From contig NZ_LR134355.1 in NCBI RefSeq assembly GCF_900637205.1, positions 4,836,001-4,900,000 on the forward strand: DNA of 64,000 nt, given 5' to 3'. Source of the stretch: Mycolicibacterium chitae. GTDB lineage: Bacteria; Actinomycetota; Actinomycetes; Mycobacteriales; Mycobacteriaceae. Of the stretch, positions 1 through 8,167 are shown in pieces. A program made the position numbers and the translations under genes. Positions within the stretch are counted from its first letter, which is position 1. Each line of letters begins with the position of its first letter. The notes below the pieces were generated by a model. The model ran no database searches. It was not told where the DNA came from and saw only the letters and a list, made by a program, of their open reading frames with translations.

Positions 1-128
1 CCACCGAGGTGCACAAGCTGACCCTCGCGCGCCGCACGCTCAAGGAGTACGAACCCGCCGACCCGGTGTTCGGGTCCGGCCACCTGCCGACCCGGCGCGC
101 CGAGGCCCAGGCCCGCATCTCCCCTTAA
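1..128 (+). CDS. acyl-CoA dehydrogenase, C-terminal fragment
   Basis: Only the last 41 codons are inside the window, read in the frame beginning at base 3 and ending at the TAA at 126-128. The residues TEVHKLTLARRTLKEY match the C-terminal helix of FadE-type acyl-CoA dehydrogenases, which follows the conserved GT(T/N)E motif near the flavin. These enzymes oxidise acyl-CoA to enoyl-CoA in beta-oxidation. A MaoC hydratase lies about 1 kb downstream on the other strand; in M. tuberculosis fadE1 and the MaoC gene Rv0130 are likewise near neighbours. The substrate cannot be judged from so short a piece. Confidence 0.75.
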   Translation, partial: TEVHKLTLARRTLKEYEPADPVFGSGHLPTRRAEAQARISP

Positions 129-146
129 GCGCGAGCCTTCCCCTCA

Positions 147-213
147 GCGCGAGGGCGCGTGTTCCGGGCCGACACGCCGGGCAAGTTCCCGGGTCTGGGC
201 ACGCTCGTCGCGC
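147..213. repeat. palindromic repeat, family A copy 1
   Basis: A GC-rich imperfect inverted repeat. The left side contains GCGCGAGGGCGCGT and the right side GGGCACGCTCGTCGCGC, around a core GGCCGACACGCCG. It shares layout and core with 52230-52291 and, in its left half, with 1030-1074. It follows the acyl-CoA dehydrogenase stop codon, so it may act as a terminator or an mRNA-stabilising hairpin. Confidence 0.45.
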
Positions 214-277
214 GGTGTGCGCGCCGGTGTGCCACGCTTCTCGCCGACATGTCTGCACTCACCCCACCCCAGATCCG

Positions 278-1024
278 ATGAACGCGGCCCTGCTGTTCCT
301 CGCCGGAATCTGCGGCGGGCTCACGGGCAGCATCGCCGGACTGGCGTCGGTGGCCACCTATCCCGCGCTGTTGGCCGTCGGCCTGCCGCCGGTCACGGCC
401 AACGTCACCAACACGGTCGCGGTGGTGTTCAACGGCATCGGCTCGGTCCTGGGTTCGCGCCCCGAACTCAAGGGGCAGGGCGCGTGGCTGTTGCGGGTCG
501 GGCCCTTGGCCGCACTCGGCGGCGCGGCGGGCGCGCTGTTGCTGCTGTACACCCCGCCCGAGGGTTTCGAACGAAGCGTGCCGATCCTGCTCGGGGCCTC
601 GGCGCTGGCGATCCTGCTCCCCCGACGCCAGCGCCCACCCGACGACAAACCGCGACGACGCCGGCGGGTGTTGATCCTCGAAGGCCTGGCCGTCCTCGCG
701 ATCACCGGGTACGCCGGCTACTTCGGCGCGGCGGCCGGGGTGCTGCTGCTCGCCCTGCTGCTGCGGGCCGGCGGCGCGACCCTGGCGCACGCGAACGCGT
801 CGAAGAATGCGTTGATGGGCATCGCCAACCTGGTCGCGGCCATCCTGTTCGCGGTGCTGGCCCCGGTGGCGTGGGCGGCCGTGCTGCCGCTGGGCCTCGG
901 TTGTCTGCTGGGCTCCCGCCTGGGCCCGGTGGTCGTGCGGCATGCGCCCGCGACCCCGATGCGTCTGCTGATCGGCGCGGCGGGCCTGGCCGTGGCCATC
1001 AAGATCGGGATCGACACCTACTGA
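278..1024 (+). CDS. TauE/SafE family membrane permease
   Basis: A 248-residue hydrophobic protein with about eight predicted membrane segments in two halves separated by a basic loop (RRQRPPDDKPRRRRR). This is the layout of the TauE/SafE family (DUF81), proposed exporters of sulfite or organosulfonates. The opening LLFLAGICGGLTGSIAGLASVATYP and the later SKNALMGIANLVAA are typical of the family. The ATG at 278 is preferred over the upstream alternative at 215, which would add a non-hydrophobic tail of about 20 residues. It stands alone and converges with the MaoC gene. The transported substrate is unknown. Confidence 0.8.
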   Translation: MNAALLFLAGICGGLTGSIAGLASVATYPALLAVGLPPVTANVTNTVAVVFNGIGSVLGSRPELKGQGAWLLRVGPLAALGGAAGALLLLYTPPEGFERSVPILLGASALAILLPRRQRPPDDKPRRRRRVLILEGLAVLAITGYAGYFGAAAGVLLLALLLRAGGATLAHANASKNALMGIANLVAAILFAVLAPVAWAAVLPLGLGCLLGSRLGPVVVRHAPATPMRLLIGAAGLAVAIKIGIDTY

Positions 1025-1044
1025 CGCGCGCGAGGGTGCGCAGT

Positions 1045-1074
1045 CCCGGCCGAACACTCGGTGTGTCGGCCGGG
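1045..1074. terminator. hairpin between convergent genes
   Basis: CCCGGCCGA (1045-1053) pairs with TCGGCCGGG (1066-1074), giving a 9-bp perfect stem extended by partial pairing inside. It lies between the stop codons of the TauE-like gene (+) and the MaoC gene (-), so it can serve both strands. The left flank resembles repeat family A. There is no U tract, as is common in mycobacteria. Confidence 0.5.
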
Positions 1075-1124
1075 GACGCGCCCGTTCGCGGCAAAGGGGG
1101 TGCCCCCAGGCCGCTCGCGCCAGA

Positions 1125-1580
1125 TCAGAAGATGTAGCGAAGGATGCTCTCGGCGACGCAGGCCGGCTTGCTGCCGCCCTCGATCTCGACGGTGGTGGAC
1201 ACCGTGAGCTGCAGGGCGCCGTCGCCGAGGTCCTCGGCCTTGACCAGCGTCGAGGTGGCGCGCACCTTGGCGCCCACGGGCACCGGCGACGGGAACCGAA
1301 CCTTGTTCAGGCCGTAGTTGATTCCGAGCTTGACACCCTCCACCGCGAAGATGTCGTGCATCAGCACCGGCAGCAACGACAGCGTCATGTAGCCGTGCGC
1401 GATGGTGCTGCCGAACGGGCCGTCCTTGGCCTTCTCGGGGTCGACGTGGATCCACTGGTGATCGCCGGTGGCGTCGGCGAACAGGTTGACGGCGTCCTGG
1501 GTGATGACCTTCCAGTCGCTGGATCCGAGCTCTTCGCCCTGGGCGGCAACCAGTTCCGCTGCCGAGGTGAACTTCCGCAT
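1125..1580 (-). CDS. MaoC-like (R)-specific enoyl-CoA hydratase
   Basis: A 151-residue single hot-dog protein of the MaoC dehydratase family, which adds water to trans-2-enoyl-CoA to give (R)-3-hydroxyacyl-CoA. The hydratase motif is clear: FADATGDHQWIHVDPEKA places Asp40 and His45 as the catalytic pair, followed by GPFGSTIAHGYMTLSLL. Length and sequence resemble mycobacterial HtdZ/Rv0130. It is 12 nt downstream of the TesB thioesterase gene and is probably co-transcribed with it and the CoA transferase, giving a small acyl-CoA operon. Confidence 0.88.
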   Translation of the reverse strand: MRKFTSAAELVAAQGEELGSSDWKVITQDAVNLFADATGDHQWIHVDPEKAKDGPFGSTIAHGYMTLSLLPVLMHDIFAVEGVKLGINYGLNKVRFPSPVPVGAKVRATSTLVKAEDLGDGALQLTVSTTVEIEGGSKPACVAESILRYIF

Positions 1581-1592
1581 GCTGATTCCTTT

Positions 1593-2417
1593 CTAATTGG
1601 TTGTGCTACTTGATGTTTCACGGGAGGCGATGAGGCCCTCCTGGACGATCGTCGCGCAGACGCCGCCGTCGTCGCCGATCAGTTCGGCCGTCACCAGGCC
1701 GCGTCCACGGGAGGCCGCCGGCGACCGCGACTCCAGCAGGTTCCACCGGTCGGCGTGGATACGCCGGTGGAACCAGATCGCGGCATCCAGCGTGCCGCTG
1801 CGGTGGGTGCGGGCCTGCATCGAATGACCGTGCACTCGCAGCGCGGGGTCGATCATGTAGACGTCGGTGACGAACAGCATGGCGCAGGTGTGCAGCAGTG
1901 CATCCTCGGGCAGCGGAACCGTTGCGCGCCACCAGAGTCGGCGCACGAAGTCCGCGCCCGCACCCTCGTCGGCCACCCGGATGTCGAGTTCGTCGAGCGG
2001 CAGGCCGGGCGCCGTCCCGGCCGGGCCGGTGCGGTCGACTCGCTCCGGGTCGGGCCGGCCGTCGCGCACGCCGTGCTCCGGACCGGCCATCGCGCGGGAG
2101 AACGACACGCTCGCGACGGTGAGGATCTTGCCGCCCTGGCGCGCGACGACGCGACGGGTCATCACGGTGCGCCCGTCGTGGGTGCGTTCCACGCTGTACT
2201 CGGTGGGTTCGACGGGATCGCCGGTGCGCAGGAACTGCAGGTGCAGGCTGGTGGGCGCGATGTCATCGTCGAGCGTCAGGCTCGCGGCCGCCGACGCCAG
2301 CGACTGCGCGAGGAACTGCCCGCCGTAGGCCCGCTTACCGGCCGGCCCGTGCCCGCGGCCCACCCAGACGTCGGGGCCCGCCGGCTCCAGCTGCAGAACC
2401 TTCAGCAGCGCGCTCAT
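1593..2417 (-). CDS. tesB: acyl-CoA thioesterase II (TesB family)
   Basis: A 274-residue double hot-dog thioesterase that hydrolyses acyl-CoA to free acid and CoA. The N-terminal half has the family sequences GKRAYGGQFLAQSL and SLHLQFLRTGD. The C-terminal half contains HGHSMQARTHRSGTLDAAIWFHRR, matching the TesB segment that holds catalytic Asp and polar partners. The start ATG overlaps the stop of the upstream CoA transferase gene by 4 nt, indicating translational coupling. Its operon (CoA transferase, thioesterase, MaoC hydratase) suggests acyl-CoA metabolism of an unidentified acid. Confidence 0.85.
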   Translation of the reverse strand: MSALLKVLQLEPAGPDVWVGRGHGPAGKRAYGGQFLAQSLASAAASLTLDDDIAPTSLHLQFLRTGDPVEPTEYSVERTHDGRTVMTRRVVARQGGKILTVASVSFSRAMAGPEHGVRDGRPDPERVDRTGPAGTAPGLPLDELDIRVADEGAGADFVRRLWWRATVPLPEDALLHTCAMLFVTDVYMIDPALRVHGHSMQARTHRSGTLDAAIWFHRRIHADRWNLLESRSPAASRGRGLVTAELIGDDGGVCATIVQEGLIASRETSSSTTN

Positions 2418-3649
2418 CGCCGGTCGGCATCCGACGACGTTGCCACCACGCGGGATTCGAGTAGCCGGCCGAGCTCGTCGGCCCCCACGCTCTCGGCGAG
2501 CACCGCCTCGGTGTCGTCACCGAGTGCCGGCGCGGCGACGGCGGGGTTGTGCGCGCCGTCGATCATCAACGGCAGCCCGGGCGCCAGGTGCGCGCCGATG
2601 CGCGGCTGCTGCAACGTGGTGAACAGCGGATTCTCGGTCACCTTCGGGTCGGTGCCGGCCTCGGCGAACGTGCGGTAGCGCTCCCACAGGATCGAGGTGC
2701 CCGCCAGTGCGGCCGCGATCTGCTCGCCGGTGTGCTCGGCGAACCAGACGCTGAACAGTCCGGTCAGCGCGTCGCGGTGCCGGTAGCGCTGCCCCTCGTC
2801 GGTGAAGTCGGCGTCGAGCGCCTCGGCAAGGGCCGCAACGGCTTTGGTGGTGCCGGTCAGCTCGGTCAGGTCCCGGAAGTGCCGACCGGTCAGGGCCACC
2901 AGCATGAAGGAGACGCCGTCGCTGCTGGTGAAGTTGGCGCCGTACTGGCCGTAGAGCGAGTTGCCCAGGCGCTGGCGTTGCGAGCCGGTGATCATCGGCT
3001 CGGTGAGGAAGCCCATGTTGCCGGCCGTGGCCAGCGCGACGTCCTCGAGCGGCAACCGGATCCGAGTGCCCGCGCCGGTGGCGTCGCGGTGCCGCAGCGC
3101 GCTCACGATGCCCAGCGCGGCGTACAGGCCGCAGGCCAGGTCCCAGGCCGGCAGCACGTGGTTGACGGGCCCCGACTGGGTGGCCGGGCCGGTGACCAAC
3201 GGGAAGCCCACCCCGGCGTTGACGGTGTAGTCCACCCCGGTGCCGCCGTCGGCGCGACCGGAGACCTCCAGATGGATCAGGTCGGGCCGGCGGGCCGCCA
3301 GCGCGTCGTACCCGTGCCAGTCCCGGCCGACGACGTTGGTGATCAGGATGCCGCCCCGCGGGCCGCCTTCGGCGATGAGCCGGGCGATCAACTCCTGACC
3401 GTCGGGGCTGCGCATATCGACGGCGACCGAGCGCTTGCCCTTGTTCAGCCCGGCCCAGTAGATGCTCTCGCCGTCGTCGGTCAGCGGCCAGCGGCGGTAG
3501 TCCGCGGCGCCGCCGATGGGGTCCACCCGGATCACCTCGGCACCGAGCTGGGCCAGCGTCATCCCGGCCAGCGGCACCGCCACGAAACTCGAGATCTCGA
3601 CGATCCGAACCCCGGCCAGCGGAGTGGCCGAGCTCGACGTTCCGGTCAT
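2414..3649 (-). CDS. family III CoA transferase (CaiB/BaiF)
   Basis: A 411-residue protein of the CaiB/BaiF family, which moves CoA between carboxylic acids through an aspartyl-CoA intermediate. The N-terminus has LAGVRIVEISSFVAVPLAGMTLAQLGAEVIRVD, the usual CoA-binding opening. The later GLNKGKRSVAVDMRSPDGQE and the central DYTVNAGVGFP segment fit the family. The ATG at 3649 is preferred because AAAGGGC precedes it and the family motif begins 10 residues later; an ATG at 3691 would add an unlikely tail. It is divergent from a TetR regulator that starts 97 bp away and may control it. The substrate is unknown. Confidence 0.85.
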   Translation of the reverse strand: MTGTSSSATPLAGVRIVEISSFVAVPLAGMTLAQLGAEVIRVDPIGGAADYRRWPLTDDGESIYWAGLNKGKRSVAVDMRSPDGQELIARLIAEGGPRGGILITNVVGRDWHGYDALAARRPDLIHLEVSGRADGGTGVDYTVNAGVGFPLVTGPATQSGPVNHVLPAWDLACGLYAALGIVSALRHRDATGAGTRIRLPLEDVALATAGNMGFLTEPMITGSQRQRLGNSLYGQYGANFTSSDGVSFMLVALTGRHFRDLTELTGTTKAVAALAEALDADFTDEGQRYRHRDALTGLFSVWFAEHTGEQIAAALAGTSILWERYRTFAEAGTDPKVTENPLFTTLQQPRIGAHLAPGLPLMIDGAHNPAVAAPALGDDTEAVLAESVGADELGRLLESRVVATSSDADRR

Positions 3650-3686
3650 TGCGTGCCCTTTCTGGCCCGACGTCGTTTCGTCGTTA

Positions 3687-3714
3687 GTCAACCAGTACCG
3701 GAACGACGGCTGAC
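3687..3714. promoter_or_regulatory. candidate TetR operator, CoA transferase/TetR divergent promoter
   Basis: GTCAACC (3687-3693), 14 nt, then GGCTGAC (3708-3714) form an inverted repeat with one mismatch. A direct pair of TACCGG overlaps it. The site lies in the 97-bp gap between the CoA transferase gene and the divergent TetR gene, where an autoregulatory operator is expected. The assignment is inferred. Confidence 0.35.
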
Positions 3715-3734
3715 ATACCGGTGCTCCCGACGCC

Positions 3735-3740
3735 TATCCT
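3735..3740 (+). promoter_or_regulatory. -10 element, leaderless TetR transcript
   Basis: TATCCT ends six nucleotides before the GTG at 3747, the spacing expected when transcription begins at the start codon. No ribosome binding site precedes this GTG, so a leaderless mRNA is likely. Confidence 0.5.
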
Positions 3741-3746
3741 TTCCTC

Positions 3747-4355
3747 GTGAGGTCTCGGATTGACGCGGCGATTGATCGGGCGCTCGATGCCCGTCAGCGG
3801 GAGGCCACCGAGGAGGTCGACCGGATCCTGTCGGCGGCGCTCGGGGTGATCGAGAAGACCGGCCCGGCCCCGCCGAAGGTCAGCGACATCGTCGCCGCGG
3901 CCGGCACCTCCAACGCCGCGTTCTACCGGTATTTCACCGGCAAGGACGAGCTGCTGCTGGCGGTGATGGAGCGCGGGGTCAACATCACCGCGGCCTATCT
4001 GGAGCGCGAGATGGCCGCCTCCGACGATCCCGTCGCGAAGATCCGGACCTGGATCATCGGGGCGCTGGGACAGGTCGGCGAGCCGCGCCGGACCGCGCGC
4101 AGCCGTGCGGTGCTCAGTCAGTTCAGCTCCGTGCCGGACGGGCAGATCACCGCCCCGATGCGCGACCTGCTGGTCCGCCCGCTGGGCGATCTGGGCTGCC
4201 CCGACCCGGCCCGGGACGCCGACGCGCTGTTCACCACGGTCAGCGGGGTGCTGCGGCGGCACGCGGCCGCCGAGACCCAGCCCGGCCGCGACGAGATCGA
4301 CCATGTGGTGTCGTTCTGCCTCGCGGCCATCGACACCGACGGGACCCAGCGATGA
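3747..4355 (+). CDS. TetR family transcriptional regulator
   Basis: A 202-residue TetR-type repressor. The N-terminal helix-turn-helix spans about residues 35-65: PKVSDIVAAAGTSNAAFYRYFTGKDELLLAV, with the recognition helix followed by the FYRYFTGKDELL signature. The rest is a helical ligand-binding domain that cannot be assigned. The GTG at 3747 fits a leaderless promoter. It is divergent from the CoA transferase operon and overlaps the following SDR gene by 4 nt, so it probably controls both directions. The ligand may be an acyl-CoA. Confidence 0.9.
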   Translation: MRSRIDAAIDRALDARQREATEEVDRILSAALGVIEKTGPAPPKVSDIVAAAGTSNAAFYRYFTGKDELLLAVMERGVNITAAYLEREMAASDDPVAKIRTWIIGALGQVGEPRRTARSRAVLSQFSSVPDGQITAPMRDLLVRPLGDLGCPDPARDADALFTTVSGVLRRHAAAETQPGRDEIDHVVSFCLAAIDTDGTQR

Positions 4356-5158
4356 CCATCTCGCCGGCGCAGATGTCGCTCGACGGCCGGGTCGCGGTGG
4401 TCACCGGCGGCGGGGCCGGCATCGGTCGCGGCATCGCCGACGGGCTGCGCGCCTTCGGGGCGCAGGTCGCGATCTGGGAGCGCAACCCCGAAACCTGCGC
4501 GGCCGCAGCGGAGTCCATCGGCGCGCTCGGCCTAACCGTCGATGTCCGCGACGGCGAGCAGGTCGATGCGGCCCTGGCGCGCACCGCCGACGAGCTCGGC
4601 ACCGTCACGATCCTGGTGAACAACGCCGGCGGGGTGTTCCACTCACCGCTGCTGGAGACCACCGAGAACGGTTGGGATGCGCTGTACCGCAGCAACCTTC
4701 GCCACGTCCTGCTGTGCACCCAGCGGGTGGCCCGGGCGATGGTCGCGGCCGGTCGACCCGGCAGCATCCTCAACGTGACCTCCATCGAGGGGGTGCGCGC
4801 CGCGCCCGGCTACGCCGCCTACTCCGCGGCGAAGGCCGGCGTCATCAACTACACCCGCACGGCCGCACTGGAATTGGCCCCGCACGGCATCCGGGTCAAC
4901 GCCCTGGCACCGGACATCACGCTGACCGAGGGCCTCGCGGCGCTGGCCGACGAGGACCATTCGGAGCGGCTGGCGCAGGTCGTCCCGGCCGGCCGTCCCG
5001 GGCACGTCGACGACCTCGCCGGGGCCGCGGTGTTCCTGGCCTCCGACCTGGCCGGCTACATCACCGGGCAGACTCTGCACGTCGACGGCGGCACCCAGGC
5101 GTCCAGCGGGTGGTACCACCATCCGGACACCGGCGAGTACATCCTCGGACCGCGTTGA
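4352..5158 (+). CDS. SDR family oxidoreductase
   Basis: A 268-residue classical short-chain dehydrogenase/reductase. The nucleotide-binding TGGGAGIG is at about residues 18-25, NNAGG follows in the middle, the catalytic Ser is in NVTSIEG and the Tyr/Lys pair is in YAAYSAAKAG. It uses NAD(P)H to interconvert an alcohol and a ketone. The ATG overlaps the TetR stop by 4 nt, so it is translated with the regulator. It probably acts in the same acid or acyl-CoA pathway as the divergent CoA transferase operon. The substrate is unknown. Confidence 0.88.
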   Translation: MTISPAQMSLDGRVAVVTGGGAGIGRGIADGLRAFGAQVAIWERNPETCAAAAESIGALGLTVDVRDGEQVDAALARTADELGTVTILVNNAGGVFHSPLLETTENGWDALYRSNLRHVLLCTQRVARAMVAAGRPGSILNVTSIEGVRAAPGYAAYSAAKAGVINYTRTAALELAPHGIRVNALAPDITLTEGLAALADEDHSERLAQVVPAGRPGHVDDLAGAAVFLASDLAGYITGQTLHVDGGTQASSGWYHHPDTGEYILGPR

Positions 5159-5159
5159 G

Positions 5160-5654
5160 ATGCGGTTGCTGCTGATCTCCGACACGCACGTCCCGACCCG
5201 GGCCAAGGACCTGCCGGCCCCGGTGTGGGAGGAGGTCGATCGCGCCGAGGTCGTCATCCACGCCGGGGACTGGATGGCCCCGAGCCTGCTCGACGACCTC
5301 GAGGCCCGCGCCGCGCGCCTGATCGCGTGCTGGGGCAACAACGACGGCACCGACCTGCGGGCGCGCCTGCCCGAGCGGGCCGACGCCACCCTGGGTGGGG
5401 TGCGGTTCACCGTCACCCACGAGACCGGTGCGAGAGCCGGGCGCGAGGCGCGGATGTCGCGGCGCTACCCCGACACCGACGTGCTGGTCTTCGGCCACAG
5501 CCACATCCCGTGGGACACCACCTCGGCCACCGGGTTGCGGCTGCTCAACCCCGGCTCCCCCACCGACCGGCGCCGGCAGCCGCACTGCACCTACATGACG
5601 GCGACCGCCGCCGACGGCACGCTCTCCGACGTGCACCTGCACCGCCTGCCCTGA
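5160..5654 (+). CDS. metallophosphoesterase (YfcE/MJ0936 type)
   Basis: A 164-residue calcineurin-like phosphoesterase. Metal ligands can be read in order: SDTH (Asp8, His10), HAGDW, GNND, THE and the C-terminal FGHSHIP. The length is typical of the single-domain YfcE family, which hydrolyses phosphodiesters with Mn2+ or a similar metal. The ATG follows the SDR stop by one base, so the three genes TetR, SDR and phosphoesterase form one operon. Its physiological substrate is not predictable. The gene ends at a perfect 14-bp inverted repeat. Confidence 0.85.
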   Translation: MRLLLISDTHVPTRAKDLPAPVWEEVDRAEVVIHAGDWMAPSLLDDLEARAARLIACWGNNDGTDLRARLPERADATLGGVRFTVTHETGARAGREARMSRRYPDTDVLVFGHSHIPWDTTSATGLRLLNPGSPTDRRRQPHCTYMTATAADGTLSDVHLHRLP

Positions 5655-5655
5655 G

Positions 5656-5706
5656 CGATTTGGGTGCGCGCAGGCGCGCCCACCGCAACCAGGCGCACCC
5701 AAATCG
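5656..5706. terminator. inverted repeat, family B copy 1 (likely bidirectional terminator)
   Basis: The 14-nt arms CGATTTGGGTGCGC (5656-5669) and GCGCACCCAAATCG (5693-5706) are perfectly complementary around a 23-nt loop. It lies between convergent stops at 5654 and 5715. A related element at 15260-15310 has the same loop sequence type and a compensatory stem change. Confidence 0.65.
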
Positions 5707-5714
5707 ATAGGCAC

Positions 5715-6479
5715 TCAGGCGCGTTGAGCGGCAGCGATGAGTGCGGCCGTATACGGATGCTGGGGCGAGTGGAGCAATTCCGCGGTGCGTCCGTGCTCGA
5801 CGACGCGCCCTTGCTGCATGACGACTACGCGTTGGCAAGCTCGCTCGACGAGAGCGAGGTCGTGGGTGATGTGCAGAATCGCTACTCCTGTGGAGTCGGC
5901 GAGATCGCGGATCAGGTCGACCATGTCGCGGCGCAGCGCCGCATCAAGCATCCGGGTGGGCTCGTCGGCAAGTACCAACCCGGGCCGGGTCACCAGCGCC
6001 CTGGCAAACGCGACGCGTTGCCGCTCTCCGCCGGAGAGCTGGTGCGGATACCGGGTGAGGTAGCGCGAATCTAGGCGAACGGCGGTCAAAGCATCGCCGG
6101 CTATTTCCCGGCGTTCCTCCCGGGTACCGATGCGGTGGATGACCAGCGGTTCGGCCACTATGTCAGCGACACGCAACGTGGGCGGCAGAGCCGCATAGGG
6201 GTTCTGGAACACCAGGTGCAACCGCCTTCGGTGGCGTCGAGCGACCCGCCGGGGCAGTCCAACGAGATCGACCCCGTCCAGCCGGATGCTCCCGGAGTCT
6301 GGCGTCACCAGTCCGGCGACAGCGCGAGCGACGGTCGACTTGCCGACACCAGATCCACCGACTAGACCCACCACTTCCCCCGCTGCGATCTCCAGATGGA
6401 CGCTTTCGACGGCGCGAATCTCACCGAAGCTCACGCTCAACCCTGTGACATCCAGGGTAGGTGTCTGCGCCTCCATCAC
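5715..6479 (-). CDS. ABC transporter ATP-binding protein (DppF/OppF type)
   Basis: A 254-residue ATPase of the peptide/nickel/opine uptake class. Walker A is GGSGVGKST, the Q-loop is FQNPYAALPPTLRVADIV, the signature is QLSGGERQRVAFARAL and Walker B is LVLADEPTRMLD. The C-terminus has HPYTAALIAAAQ, characteristic of OppF/DppF subunits. It is the last gene of a six-gene leftward operon and overlaps the permease-ATPase fusion by 4 nt. It would pair with the ATPase half of that fusion to power import. The iron-box context suggests a metal chelate rather than a nutrient peptide, but this is inferred. Confidence 0.9.
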   Translation of the reverse strand: MMEAQTPTLDVTGLSVSFGEIRAVESVHLEIAAGEVVGLVGGSGVGKSTVARAVAGLVTPDSGSIRLDGVDLVGLPRRVARRHRRRLHLVFQNPYAALPPTLRVADIVAEPLVIHRIGTREERREIAGDALTAVRLDSRYLTRYPHQLSGGERQRVAFARALVTRPGLVLADEPTRMLDAALRRDMVDLIRDLADSTGVAILHITHDLALVERACQRVVVMQQGRVVEHGRTAELLHSPQHPYTAALIAAAQRA

Positions 6480-8167
6480 CGTGACGCTTCCGCAGTCGTC
6501 AGACGCGGCACCGCGTTAACCAGACCCCGGGTGTAGGGATGCGCGGGTTCGGCGAGTACTCGTGCGGCGGGGCCGACCTCGACGATTCGCCCGTCCTGCA
6601 TCACCGCGATTCGGTCGGCGATCCGCTCGACGACATTCAGATCGTGCGACACGACCAACAACGCAAGATGCAGCCGGCGACGAAGTTCGTTGAGTAGTTC
6701 GAGCACCTCGACCTCGATGAGAGGGTCGAGCCCGCTTGTCGGTTCATCCGCGATCACCACGGCCGGGTCGTTGGCCAGCGCCATCGCGATCACGACGCGC
6801 TGGCACATGCCTCCGGAGAACTGGTGCGGGTACTTTCCAGCTCGCTGGGGGTCGAGCCCCACCAGTTCGAACAGCTCGTCAGCGCGGGCTCGCGCTGCGG
6901 CTCGCGGGACCGCTCGGTGCGCGCGGATAGCCTCAACGAGCTGGGCGCGAACGGTACGCACCGGGTTGAGCGCACTCATCGCCTCTTGCGGGACGAGCGC
7001 GATCCTGTCGCCGCGCAATGCTCGCAACTCGTCGCCCGAGAGTGTCGCCAGGTCCCGGCCCTGCACCGATACGGCGCCGCCGCTCAATGTCGCCGCCGGA
7101 GGCACCAAGCCGATTGCGGCTGCGGCGACGGTGGACTTGCCGCTTCCGGAGGCCCCGACCAAGCCCACCAACTCACCTGGGCCGACGGTGAGGCTCACTT
7201 CGTCCACGGCGGTGACCACACTCCGGTCCGACCGGTACTCGACCGTCAACTTGTCGATCGCCAGCGGCGGCGCATCCAGATTGGGAGGTTCCGCAGCGAC
7301 GGCTACGGCCGATCGGGGCGGCACACGGTCGCGCAGCGACGGCCGGGCACGTTCCTCGAAGGCATAACCGAGCAGTGCGAACGCCATGACCGTGATCGCG
7401 ATGGCGAGGCCCGGCGGGATTACCCACCACAACCACGCGTCGGTGAGGAACGCACTGCGGGCATGCGCGATGGAAAGCATGGCACCCCAACTTTTGGCCG
7501 TCGCGTCACCGAGTCCGAGGAAAGACAGCGATGCCTCCAGTAGGATTGCGGCCTTGGTCGCCAGGACGAATTGCGGCACCAGCAGCGGTGCAACTGCCGG
7601 TAAGACGTGTCGCGGCAAGACGTGACTCGCTCCGGCACCCATGGCGCGCAGCGCCTGGATATGGTCGTGTTCGCGCAGGGACAACACCTGCGCTCGCAAC
7701 TCGCGCGCGACCCCCGCCCAGATCACGGCGCTGATGACGAGGATCTGGGTGATCAGGCCGGGTCCGGCGAACACCCCGATGACGATGGTCAGCGGCAGCA
7801 CCGGCAGTGCCAACACCACGTCGACAAACCGCATCAATGCGGTATCGACCCAGCCGCGCAGATAGCCCGCGAGCAGCCCCACGGCCGCGCCGATGATCGT
7901 CGCCGCCAGGGCCGCAACGATTCCGACAAGCAACGAAATCCGCGAACCGTAGATCAGCTCGGACAGGAGATCGTGACCCACGTCGTTGGTGCCCAGCAAA
8001 TGCTCGGCCGACGGGGACGCAAACGGGCGACCCACCCGATCGGATGGGTCGTAGGGGGCCAACAGCGGCGCCATAGCGGCGACCAACGCCAACACCCCCA
8101 GGATCGCAAGCCCCACTATCGCGAACCGTCGAGAGCTGTTGTTCCCCACGTCAACGGGGCCGCTCAT
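6476..8167 (-). CDS. fused ABC permease-ATPase (DppC-DppD fusion)
   Basis: A 563-residue protein with two domains normally encoded apart. Residues about 1-280 are a DppC-type permease with five to six membrane segments and the cytoplasmic coupling region around residues 155-190 (REHDHIQALRAMGAGASHV). Residues about 300-563 are a DppD-type ATPase with Walker A GASGSGKST at 338-346, signature FSGGMCQRVVIAMAL and Walker B AVVIADEPTSGLD, ending with HPYTRGLVNAVP. No frameshift is involved: the linker is continuous and proline/alanine-rich. The gene overlaps both neighbours by 4 nt, so the subunits are made in step. Confidence 0.9.
   Translation of the reverse strand: MSGPVDVGNNSSRRFAIVGLAILGVLALVAAMAPLLAPYDPSDRVGRPFASPSAEHLLGTNDVGHDLLSELIYGSRISLLVGIVAALAATIIGAAVGLLAGYLRGWVDTALMRFVDVVLALPVLPLTIVIGVFAGPGLITQILVISAVIWAGVARELRAQVLSLREHDHIQALRAMGAGASHVLPRHVLPAVAPLLVPQFVLATKAAILLEASLSFLGLGDATAKSWGAMLSIAHARSAFLTDAWLWWVIPPGLAIAITVMAFALLGYAFEERARPSLRDRVPPRSAVAVAAEPPNLDAPPLAIDKLTVEYRSDRSVVTAVDEVSLTVGPGELVGLVGASGSGKSTVAAAAIGLVPPAATLSGGAVSVQGRDLATLSGDELRALRGDRIALVPQEAMSALNPVRTVRAQLVEAIRAHRAVPRAAARARADELFELVGLDPQRAGKYPHQFSGGMCQRVVIAMALANDPAVVIADEPTSGLDPLIEVEVLELLNELRRRLHLALLVVSHDLNVVERIADRIAVMQDGRIVEVGPAARVLAEPAHPYTRGLVNAVPRLTTAEASR

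Noticed and set aside
125..1057. Long minus-strand open frame opposite the TauE/SafE gene
   Set aside because: It is a GC-driven shadow frame with glutamine/arginine-rich low-complexity translation. The plus strand encodes a clear membrane protein.
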